From Pseudomonas agarici (GTDB lineage Bacteria; Pseudomonadota; Gammaproteobacteria; Pseudomonadales; Pseudomonadaceae), in the NCBI RefSeq assembly GCF_900109755.1, contig NZ_FOAR01000021.1, positions 42,544-106,543 of the forward strand: a stretch of DNA of 64,000 bases. The letters run 5' to 3'. Made by a program: the position numbers and the translations under genes. Positions 7,967-15,858 of this stretch are shown here, piece after piece; positions within the stretch are counted from its first letter, which is position 1, and every line of letters starts with the position of its first letter. A model generated the notes under the pieces. It was not told where the DNA came from and made no database searches. It was given only the letters and a program-made list of their open reading frames with translations.

Positions 7967-8944
7967 ATGAGCCCAGCCGAATTGCACGCCGACAGCATCG
8001 TTATCGACGGGCTGATCATTGCCAAGTGGAACCGTGAACTGTTCGAGGACATGCGTAAGGGTGGGCTGACCGCCGCCAACTGCACCGTGTCGGTATGGGA
8101 AGGTTTTCAGGCCACCGTCAACAGCATTGCTTCGAGCCAGAAACTGATCCGCGAGAACAGCGATCTGGTGATGCCGGTGCGCACCACCGGCGATATTCGC
8201 AAGGCCAAGGAGCTGGGCAAGACCGGCATCCTGCTCGGGTTCCAGAACGCCCACGCCTTCGAAGACCAGATCGGCTACGTCGAGATTTTCAAGCAGCTCG
8301 GCGTCGGTATCGTGCAACTGTGCTACAACACCCAAAACCTGGTGGGCACTGGTTGCTACGAGCGTGACGGCGGTCTGTCGGGCTTTGGCCGGGAGATCGT
8401 CGCCGAGATGAACCGTGTCGGCATCATGTGCGACCTGTCTCACGTCGGTTCCAATACCAGCGAGGAGGTCATCCTCGAATCGAAGAAGCCAGTCACCTAT
8501 TCCCACTGCCTGCCTTCGGGTCTGAAAGAGCATCCGCGTAACAAATCCGACGCCGAGCTGAAGTTCATTGCCGACCATGGCGGCTTTGTCGGCGTGACCA
8601 TGTTCGCGCCGTTCCTCGCCAAGGGGATCGAGTCGACCATCGACGACTACGCCGAGGCCATCGAGTACGTGATGAACATCGTCGGTGAAGACGCCATCGG
8701 CATCGGCACTGACTTCACCCAGGGCCACGGCCAGGATTTCTTCGAATACCTGACCCATGACAAGGGCTATGCCCGGCGCCTGACCAGCTTCGGCAAGATT
8801 ATCAACCCACTGGGCATCCGTACCGTGGGCGAATTCCCCAATCTTACCGAGACCTTGCTCAAGCGCGGTCACTCCGAGCGGGTGGTGCGCAAGATCATGG
8901 GCGAAAACTGGGTCAACGTCCTCAAGGACGTCTGGGGCGAATGA
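7967..8944 (+). CDS. Membrane-dipeptidase family (M19) hydrolase of the dgc cluster
   Basis: 325 residues, renal-dipeptidase-like TIM barrel. The zinc-ligand regions are DSIVIDGL near the N-terminus, GFQNAHAFED, CDLSHVG, VTYSHC and GIGTDFTQGHG. Soluble, no signal peptide. The start is ATG 7967 after AGGGGA; the frame is open upstream but reads as non-coding. In Pseudomonas this gene always precedes the dimethylglycine demethylase genes (PA5396 position) and it is 155 bases from the next gene here. Its substrate in betaine catabolism is not known; a dipeptide, or a condensation product of glycine derivatives, is possible. Confidence 0.85.
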   Translation: MSPAELHADSIVIDGLIIAKWNRELFEDMRKGGLTAANCTVSVWEGFQATVNSIASSQKLIRENSDLVMPVRTTGDIRKAKELGKTGILLGFQNAHAFEDQIGYVEIFKQLGVGIVQLCYNTQNLVGTGCYERDGGLSGFGREIVAEMNRVGIMCDLSHVGSNTSEEVILESKKPVTYSHCLPSGLKEHPRNKSDAELKFIADHGGFVGVTMFAPFLAKGIESTIDDYAEAIEYVMNIVGEDAIGIGTDFTQGHGQDFFEYLTHDKGYARRLTSFGKIINPLGIRTVGEFPNLTETLLKRGHSERVVRKIMGENWVNVLKDVWGE

Positions 8945-9099
8945 ATAGCCACGCGGCCTGATCCGTTCGCCGATAGCTGCGTCGGCTCCTTGCGCGATCG
9001 AGGTTCGCTACGGCTGCGAAGGCATTCACCGCGCTGTTTATCTTTAGAGCCAAAGCAAGCGCTTTGTACGGCATCCAATAGAATTCTGGAGTGTTTCCC

Positions 9100-9639
9100 A
9101 TGGCTAAAATCGCCCCGCAACTGCCCATCGAAGTCGACAGTGAGACCGGTGTCTGGACCTCCGACGCCTTGCCGATGCTCTATGTCCCACGGCATTTCTT
9201 CGTCAACAACCATATGGGCATCGAGGAAGTGCTGGGCGCCGAGGCCTATGCCGAAATCCTCTACAAGGCCGGCTACAAATCCGCCTGGCACTGGTGTGAA
9301 AAAGAAGCCGAATGTCATGGCCTGGAAGGCGTCGCGGTGTTCGAGCACTACATGAAGCGTCTGTCGCAGCGAGGCTGGGGCCTGTTCAAGATCCAGGACA
9401 TCGACCTCGACCGGGGCACCGCCAGCGTCAAGCTCGAACACTCGGCGTTCGTCTACGTCTACGGCAAGGTCGGACGCAAGGTCGACTACATGTTCACCGG
9501 CTGGTTCGCCGGTGCCATGGACCAAATCCTCGCGGCTCGCGGCAGCCCGCTGCGCACCGTGGCCGAGCAGGTCTACGGCGGCTCCGAAGACGGCCACGAT
9601 GACGGTCTGTTCACCGTCAACCCTATTGTCAATCGTTGA
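9100..9639 (+). CDS. DUF5943/4VR-like protein adjacent to dgcA
   Basis: 179 residues. The N-terminal part reads like DUF5943 (LPMLYVPRHFFVNNHMGIEE). The C-terminal half (WHWCEKEAECHG ... VYVYGKVGRKVDYMFTGW) resembles the V4R small-ligand-binding fold with conserved Cys/His. The start at 9100 has CTGGAG upstream. It sits between the dipeptidase and dgcA, the same order as in P. aeruginosa (PA5397 position). It may help assemble or deliver cofactor to the demethylase, but that is speculation. Confidence 0.75.
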   Translation: MAKIAPQLPIEVDSETGVWTSDALPMLYVPRHFFVNNHMGIEEVLGAEAYAEILYKAGYKSAWHWCEKEAECHGLEGVAVFEHYMKRLSQRGWGLFKIQDIDLDRGTASVKLEHSAFVYVYGKVGRKVDYMFTGWFAGAMDQILAARGSPLRTVAEQVYGGSEDGHDDGLFTVNPIVNR

Positions 9640-9671
9640 AAAAAACTAGCGAGCAAGCGCAATAGTTTTTT
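9640..9671 (+). promoter_or_regulatory. AT-rich hairpin between the DUF5943 gene and dgcA
   Basis: AAAAAACTA (9640-9648) is the exact reverse complement of TAGTTTTTT (9663-9671), loop 14. It starts immediately after the stop codon and ends 21 bases before dgcA. It could be a leaky terminator or processing site. The stem is weak because it is mostly A-T. Confidence 0.35.
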
Positions 9672-9691
9672 CACGATTCGAGGAGAGTGTC

Positions 9692-11767
9692 ATGGCTTTC
9701 GAAGCTATGTTCCAGCCGATCCAGATCGGCAAACTGACCATCCGCAACCGCGTGCTCAGCACCGCCCATGCCGAGGTGTATGCCACCGACGGCGGGATGA
9801 CCACCGACCGCTATGTGAAGTACTACGAAGAGAAAGCCAAGGGCGGGATCGGCCTGGCGATCTGCGGCGGTTCTTCGAGCGTCGCCATTGACAGTCCGCA
9901 AGGTTGGTGGAAATCGGTGAACCTGGCCGATGACCGGATCATCCCACACTTCCAGAACCTGGCCGATGCCATGCACAAGCATGGCGCCAAGATCATGATC
10001 CAGATTACCCACATGGGCCGGCGCTCGCGCTGGGACGGCGAACACTGGCCGACCCTGTTGTCGCCGTCGGGTATCCGTGAACCGGTGCACCGTGCCACCT
10101 GCAAGACCATCGAGCCGGAAGAAATCCGCCGGGTGATCGGTAACTACGCCAGCGCGGCGGCCCGGGCCAAGGCCGGTGGCCTGGACGGCGTCGAACTGTC
10201 GGCGGTACACCAGCACATGATCGACCAGTTCTGGAGCCCTCGGGTCAACAAGCGCACCGACGAATGGGGCGGCAGCTTCGAGAACCGCATGCGTTTCGGC
10301 TTGGAAGTGCTCAAGGCGGTGCGTAACGAAGTCGGCGACGACTTCTGCGTCGGCATGCGTATCTGCGGCGACGAGTTCCACCCGGACGGCCTGTCCCACG
10401 AGGACATGAAGCAGATCGCCAAGTACTACGACGACACCGGCATGCTGGACTTCATCGGTGTGGTCGGCTCGGGTTGTGATACCCACAACACGCTGGCCAA
10501 CGTGATTCCGAACATGAGTTTTCCGCCGGAGCCGTTCCTGCACCTGGCCGCCGGCATCAAGGAAGTGGTCAAAGTACCGGTCCTGCACGCGCAGAACATC
10601 AAGGACCCGAACCAGGCGACCCGCATTCTCGAAGGCGGTTATGTCGATATGGTCGGCATGACGCGTGCGCATATCGCCGACCCGCACCTGATCGCCAAGA
10701 TCAAGATGGGCCAGATCGACCAGATCAAGCAATGCGTCGGTGCCAACTACTGCATCGATCGCCAGTACCAGGGCCTGGACGTCCTGTGCATCCAGAACGC
10801 CGCGACTTCCCGTGAATACATGGGCGTGCCGCATATCATCGAAAAGTCCACCGGGCCTAAGCGCAAGGTCGTGGTGGTCGGTGCCGGTCCCGCCGGCATG
10901 GAAGCGGCGCGAGTCAGCGCCGAACGCGGCCATGACGTGACCCTGTTCGAGAAGAAGGACGCCATCGGCGGGCAGATCACCACGGCCTCGAAGGCGCCGC
11001 AACGGGACCAGATCGCCGGGATCACCCGCTGGTTCCAGTTGGAACTGGCACGCCTGAAAGTCGATGTCCGGCTGGGCACCGCCGCCGATGCGGCGACCGT
11101 CCTCGACTTGCGCCCGGATGTGGTGGTGCTGGCGGTGGGCGGTCATCCGTTCGTCGAGCAGAACGAACACTGGGGGGCCGCCGAAGGGCTGGTGGTCAGT
11201 AGTTGGGATGTGCTTGACGGCAAGGTGGCGCCGGGCAAGAACGTGCTGGTCTACGACACCATCTGCGAATTCACCGGCCTGTCGGCCGCCGACTTCCTGG
11301 CCGACAAAGGCAGCCAGGTCGAAATTGTCACCGACGATATCAAGCCGGGCGTGGCGGTCGGCGGTACGTCGTTCCCGACTTACTACCGCAGCCTATACCC
11401 CAAGGAAGTGATCATGACTGGCGACATGATGCTGGAAAAGGTCTATCGCGAGGGCGACAAGCTGGTGGCGGTATTGGAAAACGAATACACCGGCGCCAAG
11501 GAGGAGCGGGTGGTGGACCAGGTGGTGGTCGAGAACGGTGTGCGTCCGGACGAAGCGCTGTACTACGCGCTCAAGGACGGTTCGCGCAACCAGGGCCAGA
11601 TCGACATCGACGCGCTGTTCGCGATCCGGCCGCAGCCGTCGCTGAATACTCGTGATCAAGAGCCGGCGGGCGACGGCTACCTGCTGTTCCGTATCGGTGA
11701 CTGTGTGGCCCAGCGCAATACGCATGCGGCGATCTACGACGCGCTGCGCTTGTGTAAGGATTTCTAA
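9692..11767 (+). CDS. dgcA: Dimethylglycine demethylase subunit DgcA
   Basis: 691 residues, the 2,4-dienoyl-CoA reductase / trimethylamine dehydrogenase type. An old-yellow-enzyme TIM barrel (about 1-370) binds FMN. A cysteine cluster after it (CVGANYCIDRQ ... DVLCIQNAA) would hold a 4Fe-4S centre. A Rossmann FAD/NAD domain starts at VVVVGAGPAGMEAARV (about 390), with a second dinucleotide fold after 490. The reaction is oxidative demethylation of dimethylglycine to sarcosine. The RBS is GAGGAGAG. It is the first catalytic gene of the dgcAB-etf operon. Known as essential for growth on betaine in P. aeruginosa. Confidence 0.93.
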   Translation: MAFEAMFQPIQIGKLTIRNRVLSTAHAEVYATDGGMTTDRYVKYYEEKAKGGIGLAICGGSSSVAIDSPQGWWKSVNLADDRIIPHFQNLADAMHKHGAKIMIQITHMGRRSRWDGEHWPTLLSPSGIREPVHRATCKTIEPEEIRRVIGNYASAAARAKAGGLDGVELSAVHQHMIDQFWSPRVNKRTDEWGGSFENRMRFGLEVLKAVRNEVGDDFCVGMRICGDEFHPDGLSHEDMKQIAKYYDDTGMLDFIGVVGSGCDTHNTLANVIPNMSFPPEPFLHLAAGIKEVVKVPVLHAQNIKDPNQATRILEGGYVDMVGMTRAHIADPHLIAKIKMGQIDQIKQCVGANYCIDRQYQGLDVLCIQNAATSREYMGVPHIIEKSTGPKRKVVVVGAGPAGMEAARVSAERGHDVTLFEKKDAIGGQITTASKAPQRDQIAGITRWFQLELARLKVDVRLGTAADAATVLDLRPDVVVLAVGGHPFVEQNEHWGAAEGLVVSSWDVLDGKVAPGKNVLVYDTICEFTGLSAADFLADKGSQVEIVTDDIKPGVAVGGTSFPTYYRSLYPKEVIMTGDMMLEKVYREGDKLVAVLENEYTGAKEERVVDQVVVENGVRPDEALYYALKDGSRNQGQIDIDALFAIRPQPSLNTRDQEPAGDGYLLFRIGDCVAQRNTHAAIYDALRLCKDF

Positions 11768-11784
11768 CGGGCACGCTGCCCATC

Positions 11785-11813
11785 TGTGGCAAGGGGCGAG
11801 CTCCCTTGCCACA
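11785..11813. repeat. REP-like palindrome between dgcA and dgcB
   Basis: TGTGGCAAGGG pairs with TCCCTTGCCACA around a 6-base loop, 18 bases after the dgcA stop. Related hairpins with GTGGCGAGGG/CCCTCGC cores lie at 40350-40376 and 54960-54981. It would form a stable hairpin in the mRNA and may set the dgcA:dgcB ratio. Confidence 0.6.
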
Positions 11814-11884
11814 AGTCGGTGCATGCTTCTTGACCGGCCTGCACATGAACCCTCGCAAGACCCGAGGTCTTTGGGAGCTGCACC

Positions 11885-13828
11885 ATGTTGAACACTCTTC
11901 TTCCCATCCTGCTGTTCGCCGCCCTGGGCCTTGCGGTCCTCGGCGCATTGCGGCGGGTCGCGATGTGGCGCCGTGGTCGACCCGCGAAAGTCGACCTGCT
12001 CGCGGGGCTCCTCGCCATGCCCAAGCGCTATATGGTCGATTTGCATCAGGTGGTGGCGCGAGACAAATACATCGCCAATACCCACGTCGCCACGGCTGGC
12101 GGCGCGGTGGCGTCGATTGTCCTGGCGATCCTGGTGCACGGCTTCGGCCTGCATAACCGGGTCCTCGGTTATGCCCTGCTGCTGATGTCGGCGTTGATGT
12201 TTGTCGGTGCGATCTTTGTCTATTTGCGTCGCCGCCATCCGCCGAGCCGTTTATCGAAAGGCCCGTGGATGCGTCTGCCGAAAAGCCTGCTGGTGTTCTC
12301 GGCGTCGTTCTTCCTGGTCACCCTGCCGGTCGCCGGCATTCTTCCAGAAGATTTCGGTGGTTGGCTGCTGGCGGTGATCCTCGGCCTGGGTGTGCTGTGG
12401 GGCGTGGCGGAGCTGTTTTTCGGCATGACCTGGGGCGGGCCGATGAAGCACGCCTTCGCCGGTGCCTTGCACCTGGCCTGGCACCGTCGCGCGGAACGCT
12501 TTGGCGGCGGCCGTTCCACTGGCCTCAAACCGCTGGACCTGGCCGACCCGCAAGCGCCGCTGGGCGTCGAGCAGCCCAAGGACTTCACTTGGAACCAGCT
12601 ATTGGGTTTCGACGCCTGCGTGCAGTGCGGTAAATGTGAGGCGGCCTGCCCGGCGTTCGCTGCCGGCCAGCCGCTGAATCCGAAAAAGCTGATCCAGGAC
12701 ATGGTGGTCGGTCTTGTCGGCGGCAGCGACGCGAACTTCGCCGGCAGTCCGTATCCTGGCAAGGCTGTCGGCGAGCATTCCGGCAACCCGCACCAACCAA
12801 TCGTCAATGGCCTGGTGGATGCCGAAACCTTGTGGTCGTGTACCACCTGTCGCGCCTGTGTCGAGGAGTGCCCGATGATGATCGAGCACGTCGATGCCAT
12901 CGTCGATATGCGCCGTCACCTGACCCTGGAAAAAGGCGCGACGCCGAACAAGGGTGCCGAAGTCCTGGAAAATCTGATTGCTACCGACAATCCCGGCGGT
13001 TTCGCCCCAGGCGGGCGAATGAACTGGGCGGCGGACCTGAACCTCGATCTACTCAGTGAAAAGTCAACCACCGAGGTGTTGTTCTGGGTCGGCGACGGCG
13101 CCTTCGATATGCGTAACCAGCGTACCTTGCGCGCCTTTGTCAAAGTACTGAAGGCGGCTAAGGTCGATTTCGCGGTACTGGGCCTGGAAGAGCGCGACAG
13201 CGGTGACGTGGCTCGGCGCCTGGGCGACGAGGCAACCTTCCAACAGTTGGCCAAGCGCAATATCCAGACCCTGGCCAAGTACCGCTTCAAGCGCATTGTC
13301 ACTTGTGATCCCCACAGTTTTCATGTGCTGAAAAACGAATACGGTGCCTTTGGCGGCGACTACCGGGTGCAGCATCACAGCACCTACATGGCCGAACTGA
13401 TCGGCGCCGGTGCGCTGAACCTCGGTCGACACCGGGGCCACAGCGTGACCTATCATGATCCGTGCTACCTGGGCCGCTATAACGGCGAGTATGCAGCGCC
13501 GCGTGAGGTGCTGCGGGCACTGGGGATCGAGGTCAAGGAAATGCAGCGTTCGGGCTTGCGCTCCCGTTGTTGCGGTGGCGGCGGTGGCGCACCGATTACC
13601 GACATTCCCGGCAAGCAGCGGATTCCCGATATGCGCATGGAAGATATCCGCGAAACCGCTGCCGAACTGGTAGCGGTCGGTTGTCCGCAATGCACGGCGA
13701 TGCTCGAAGGCGTGGTTGAACCACGACCGTTGATCAAGGATCTGGCCGAGCTGGTGGCCGAGGCCCTGCTTGAAGAGGCGGCACCGAACAAATCGGTGCC
13801 CCAGCGCGAACCCGTGGAGGTGCACTGA
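11885..13828 (+). CDS. dgcB: Dimethylglycine demethylation protein DgcB (membrane Fe-S oxidoreductase)
   Basis: 647 residues. The N-terminal region has several hydrophobic segments (about 1-25, 68-90, 93-112, 138-185). Two 4Fe-4S motifs follow: CVQCGKCEAACP (about 245-256) and CTTCRACVEECP (about 318-329). The C-terminal half carries two CCG domains (CDPHSFHVLKNEY ... DPCYLGRYN ... CCGGGGG, and CPQC). The layout matches GlpC/HdrD-type proteins that pass electrons from a dehydrogenase to the quinone pool. It overlaps the ETF alpha gene by one base (TGATG). Probably the electron outlet of DgcA. Confidence 0.92.
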   Translation: MLNTLLPILLFAALGLAVLGALRRVAMWRRGRPAKVDLLAGLLAMPKRYMVDLHQVVARDKYIANTHVATAGGAVASIVLAILVHGFGLHNRVLGYALLLMSALMFVGAIFVYLRRRHPPSRLSKGPWMRLPKSLLVFSASFFLVTLPVAGILPEDFGGWLLAVILGLGVLWGVAELFFGMTWGGPMKHAFAGALHLAWHRRAERFGGGRSTGLKPLDLADPQAPLGVEQPKDFTWNQLLGFDACVQCGKCEAACPAFAAGQPLNPKKLIQDMVVGLVGGSDANFAGSPYPGKAVGEHSGNPHQPIVNGLVDAETLWSCTTCRACVEECPMMIEHVDAIVDMRRHLTLEKGATPNKGAEVLENLIATDNPGGFAPGGRMNWAADLNLDLLSEKSTTEVLFWVGDGAFDMRNQRTLRAFVKVLKAAKVDFAVLGLEERDSGDVARRLGDEATFQQLAKRNIQTLAKYRFKRIVTCDPHSFHVLKNEYGAFGGDYRVQHHSTYMAELIGAGALNLGRHRGHSVTYHDPCYLGRYNGEYAAPREVLRALGIEVKEMQRSGLRSRCCGGGGGAPITDIPGKQRIPDMRMEDIRETAAELVAVGCPQCTAMLEGVVEPRPLIKDLAELVAEALLEEAAPNKSVPQREPVEVH

Positions 13829-15048
13829 TGAGCGACATTATCCGCCGCGACCCCCACGCCGAATGGATCGCCCGCAACCGCCTGCACCCTCTGCATGCGG
13901 CCATGCAACCGCTGCAACATAGCTGGATGGGTCCCAACGGGATCGTGCGCAAGAATGTCCATGGCGTCGGTTTTATCGGTCCCAACGGCATCAAGCGTAT
14001 CGACCGCAGCGGCGTCCAGCAGGGCGGCACAAGCAAGCGCTCGGCCAGTGTCGAAGTGCAGTTACCGCTGCATCAAGTGCGCCAGCCTGCCTTCTATATC
14101 AGCGTGGTGCCGGACATGGTCGGCGGTCGTCTGAGCAGTCACGACCGTGATCTGCTTGGCCTGGCTCATCAGTTGGCCGGGAAGGACGGCGCGGTATTGG
14201 CCGTCGTCTTCGGCGAGCACAAGGAAAGCACCTTTGAAACCGCAGGCGTCGACCGTCTGCTGGTGCTGGGAGGCAGCGAGTTCAACGGCTATTCGCCGGA
14301 ACCGCGGGTGCTGGGCCTGCGGGCTGTGGATAAGCAGTTCAAGCCTCGCCACTGGTTGCTGCCGGACAGCCGCAGCGGTGGTGGCGAATTGGGTCGACGG
14401 CTTGCCGCCAGCTTGGGCGAACGTCCGGCCACGCGGGTCTGGCAGGTCAAGGGCGATCAGTGCATCGGACGTGCCGGCGCCGGACTGCAGGACGTCGTGC
14501 GACCGCTGGCGCGCTTGATCCTGGCCGCTGCCGAATGCGCCGAGCCGGTCAGCGAAACCCGTCACGAAGCTTTGTCAGTGGCGTTATCCGCACATCTCGC
14601 CCGCCCTCTGTCGCGTATCGAGGACCTCGGCGCGGTGGCGGTGGACCCGGCGGCGATTTCCATGGCCGAGGCCGAATTCATTTTTTCCGGCGGCAATGGA
14701 GTCAAGGACTGGCCGCTGTTCCACCAAACCGCCGTGGCTCTGGGCGCCACCGAAGGGGCTTCGCGGGTGGCGGTGGACGATGGTTTCATGGCCCGCGACC
14801 GTCAGGTCGGCGCCAGCGGCACTTGGGTCACGGCGCGGGTCTATGTGGCCGTGGGGATTTCCGGGGCAATCCAGCACCTGCAAGGTATCGGTGCCTGTGA
14901 CAAGGTGGTGGCGATCAACCTCGATCCGGGTTGCGACATGGTCAAGCGCGCCGACTTGTCGGTGGTCGGCGAGAGCAGCGAAATCTTCCGCGCCCTGATC
15001 GCGGCGGTGACGGCATATCGCAACGGCACCCAGCGCGAAGCGGCTTAA
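13828..15048 (+). CDS. Electron-transfer flavoprotein alpha subunit of the dgc operon
   Basis: 406 residues. The C-terminal FAD-binding ETF-alpha domain is clear, with FSGGNGVKD, GATEGASRVAVDDGF, YVAVGISGAIQHLQG and AINLDPGCDM. The extended N-terminus (about 1-90, HAEWIARNRLHPLHAAMQ) is typical of the betaine-linked ETF. It starts inside the dgcB stop codon, so is translationally coupled. It would take electrons from DgcA (and perhaps sarcosine oxidation) together with the next gene's product. Confidence 0.9.
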   Translation: MSDIIRRDPHAEWIARNRLHPLHAAMQPLQHSWMGPNGIVRKNVHGVGFIGPNGIKRIDRSGVQQGGTSKRSASVEVQLPLHQVRQPAFYISVVPDMVGGRLSSHDRDLLGLAHQLAGKDGAVLAVVFGEHKESTFETAGVDRLLVLGGSEFNGYSPEPRVLGLRAVDKQFKPRHWLLPDSRSGGGELGRRLAASLGERPATRVWQVKGDQCIGRAGAGLQDVVRPLARLILAAAECAEPVSETRHEALSVALSAHLARPLSRIEDLGAVAVDPAAISMAEAEFIFSGGNGVKDWPLFHQTAVALGATEGASRVAVDDGFMARDRQVGASGTWVTARVYVAVGISGAIQHLQGIGACDKVVAINLDPGCDMVKRADLSVVGESSEIFRALIAAVTAYRNGTQREAA

Positions 15049-15063
15049 GGTAGGGATAAGGTC

Positions 15064-15834
15064 ATGAGTACGACGGTAATCAGCTTGGTGTCCATCGGTG
15101 CCCACCCCACCTCTGGCCGTGCCCGGCGCGCCGGACAGGATGCCCGTGCGGTGGAACTGGGCCTGCGACTGGCTGGGGATAACTTGCAAGTGGTGCATGC
15201 CGGCGATATCGCCGAGCCAGCGCTGCGGGCTTACCTGGGCATGGGCCTGGACGAGTTACGGGTGCTGGAGCAACCCACTGGCGCCGATGCGCTGCCGGCG
15301 CTGACCGACTATTTGCGCGATGCCGGGGCGCAGTTGGTGCTGACCGGTAGCCAGGCGGAAACCGGTGAAGGTTCGGGCATGCTGCCGTTCCTGCTGGCGG
15401 AAAACCTCGGCTGGCCGCTGGTGGTGGGACTGGCTGAAGTCGAGTCCATTGCAGGCGGTGTGGCCCATGTGTTGCAGGCATTGCCGCGAGGCCAGCGGCG
15501 CCGGTTGAAAGTCCGCCTGCCGTTTCTCGCCACGGTGGACAACGCCGCGCCCGAGCCACGCCAGAGTGCCTATGGTCCGGCCCGGCGCGGGGTGTTGCAG
15601 GCCGAGGAAGTCGAGGTGCTGGAGGATGAGTTGTTCGCCGCTGCGTTGTTGCAATCGGCCAAGCCCCGGCCTAAGCGCCTGAAAGTGATCAAGGCCAAGA
15701 GCGGCGCCGAGCGGATGAAGGCGGCCACGGCCAAAGCCAGCGGCGGCGGTGGCCAGGTACTCAAGGGCGTCACTGCGGAGGCGGGCGCGCAGGCGATCCT
15801 CAAGTTATTGATCGAGGAAGGCGTGGTGCGTTGA
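15064..15834 (+). CDS. Electron-transfer flavoprotein beta-like subunit of the dgc operon
   Basis: 256 residues, adenine-nucleotide alpha hydrolase fold of ETF beta. Conserved blocks are GAQLVLTGSQAETGEGSGMLP and LGWPLVVGLAEVESI. The C-terminal tail is lysine/alanine-rich and longer than in housekeeping EtfB. It lies 15 bases after the alpha subunit and ends the operon, 24 bases before the convergent secretin gene. No terminator is evident in that small gap. Confidence 0.88.
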   Translation: MSTTVISLVSIGAHPTSGRARRAGQDARAVELGLRLAGDNLQVVHAGDIAEPALRAYLGMGLDELRVLEQPTGADALPALTDYLRDAGAQLVLTGSQAETGEGSGMLPFLLAENLGWPLVVGLAEVESIAGGVAHVLQALPRGQRRRLKVRLPFLATVDNAAPEPRQSAYGPARRGVLQAEEVEVLEDELFAAALLQSAKPRPKRLKVIKAKSGAERMKAATAKASGGGGQVLKGVTAEAGAQAILKLLIEEGVVR

Positions 15835-15858
15835 TACCGAGCCTGCTCGCCACGATAC

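Noticed and set aside
7817..8872. Long minus-strand open frame opposite the dipeptidase gene
   Set aside because: It is the antisense shadow of a clear M19-family gene; its sequence has no family features and a start without RBS.
9671..11170. 499-codon minus-strand frame opposite dgcA
   Set aside because: High GC third-position bias in dgcA creates long antisense frames; the product is His/Arg/Val-rich and matches nothing.
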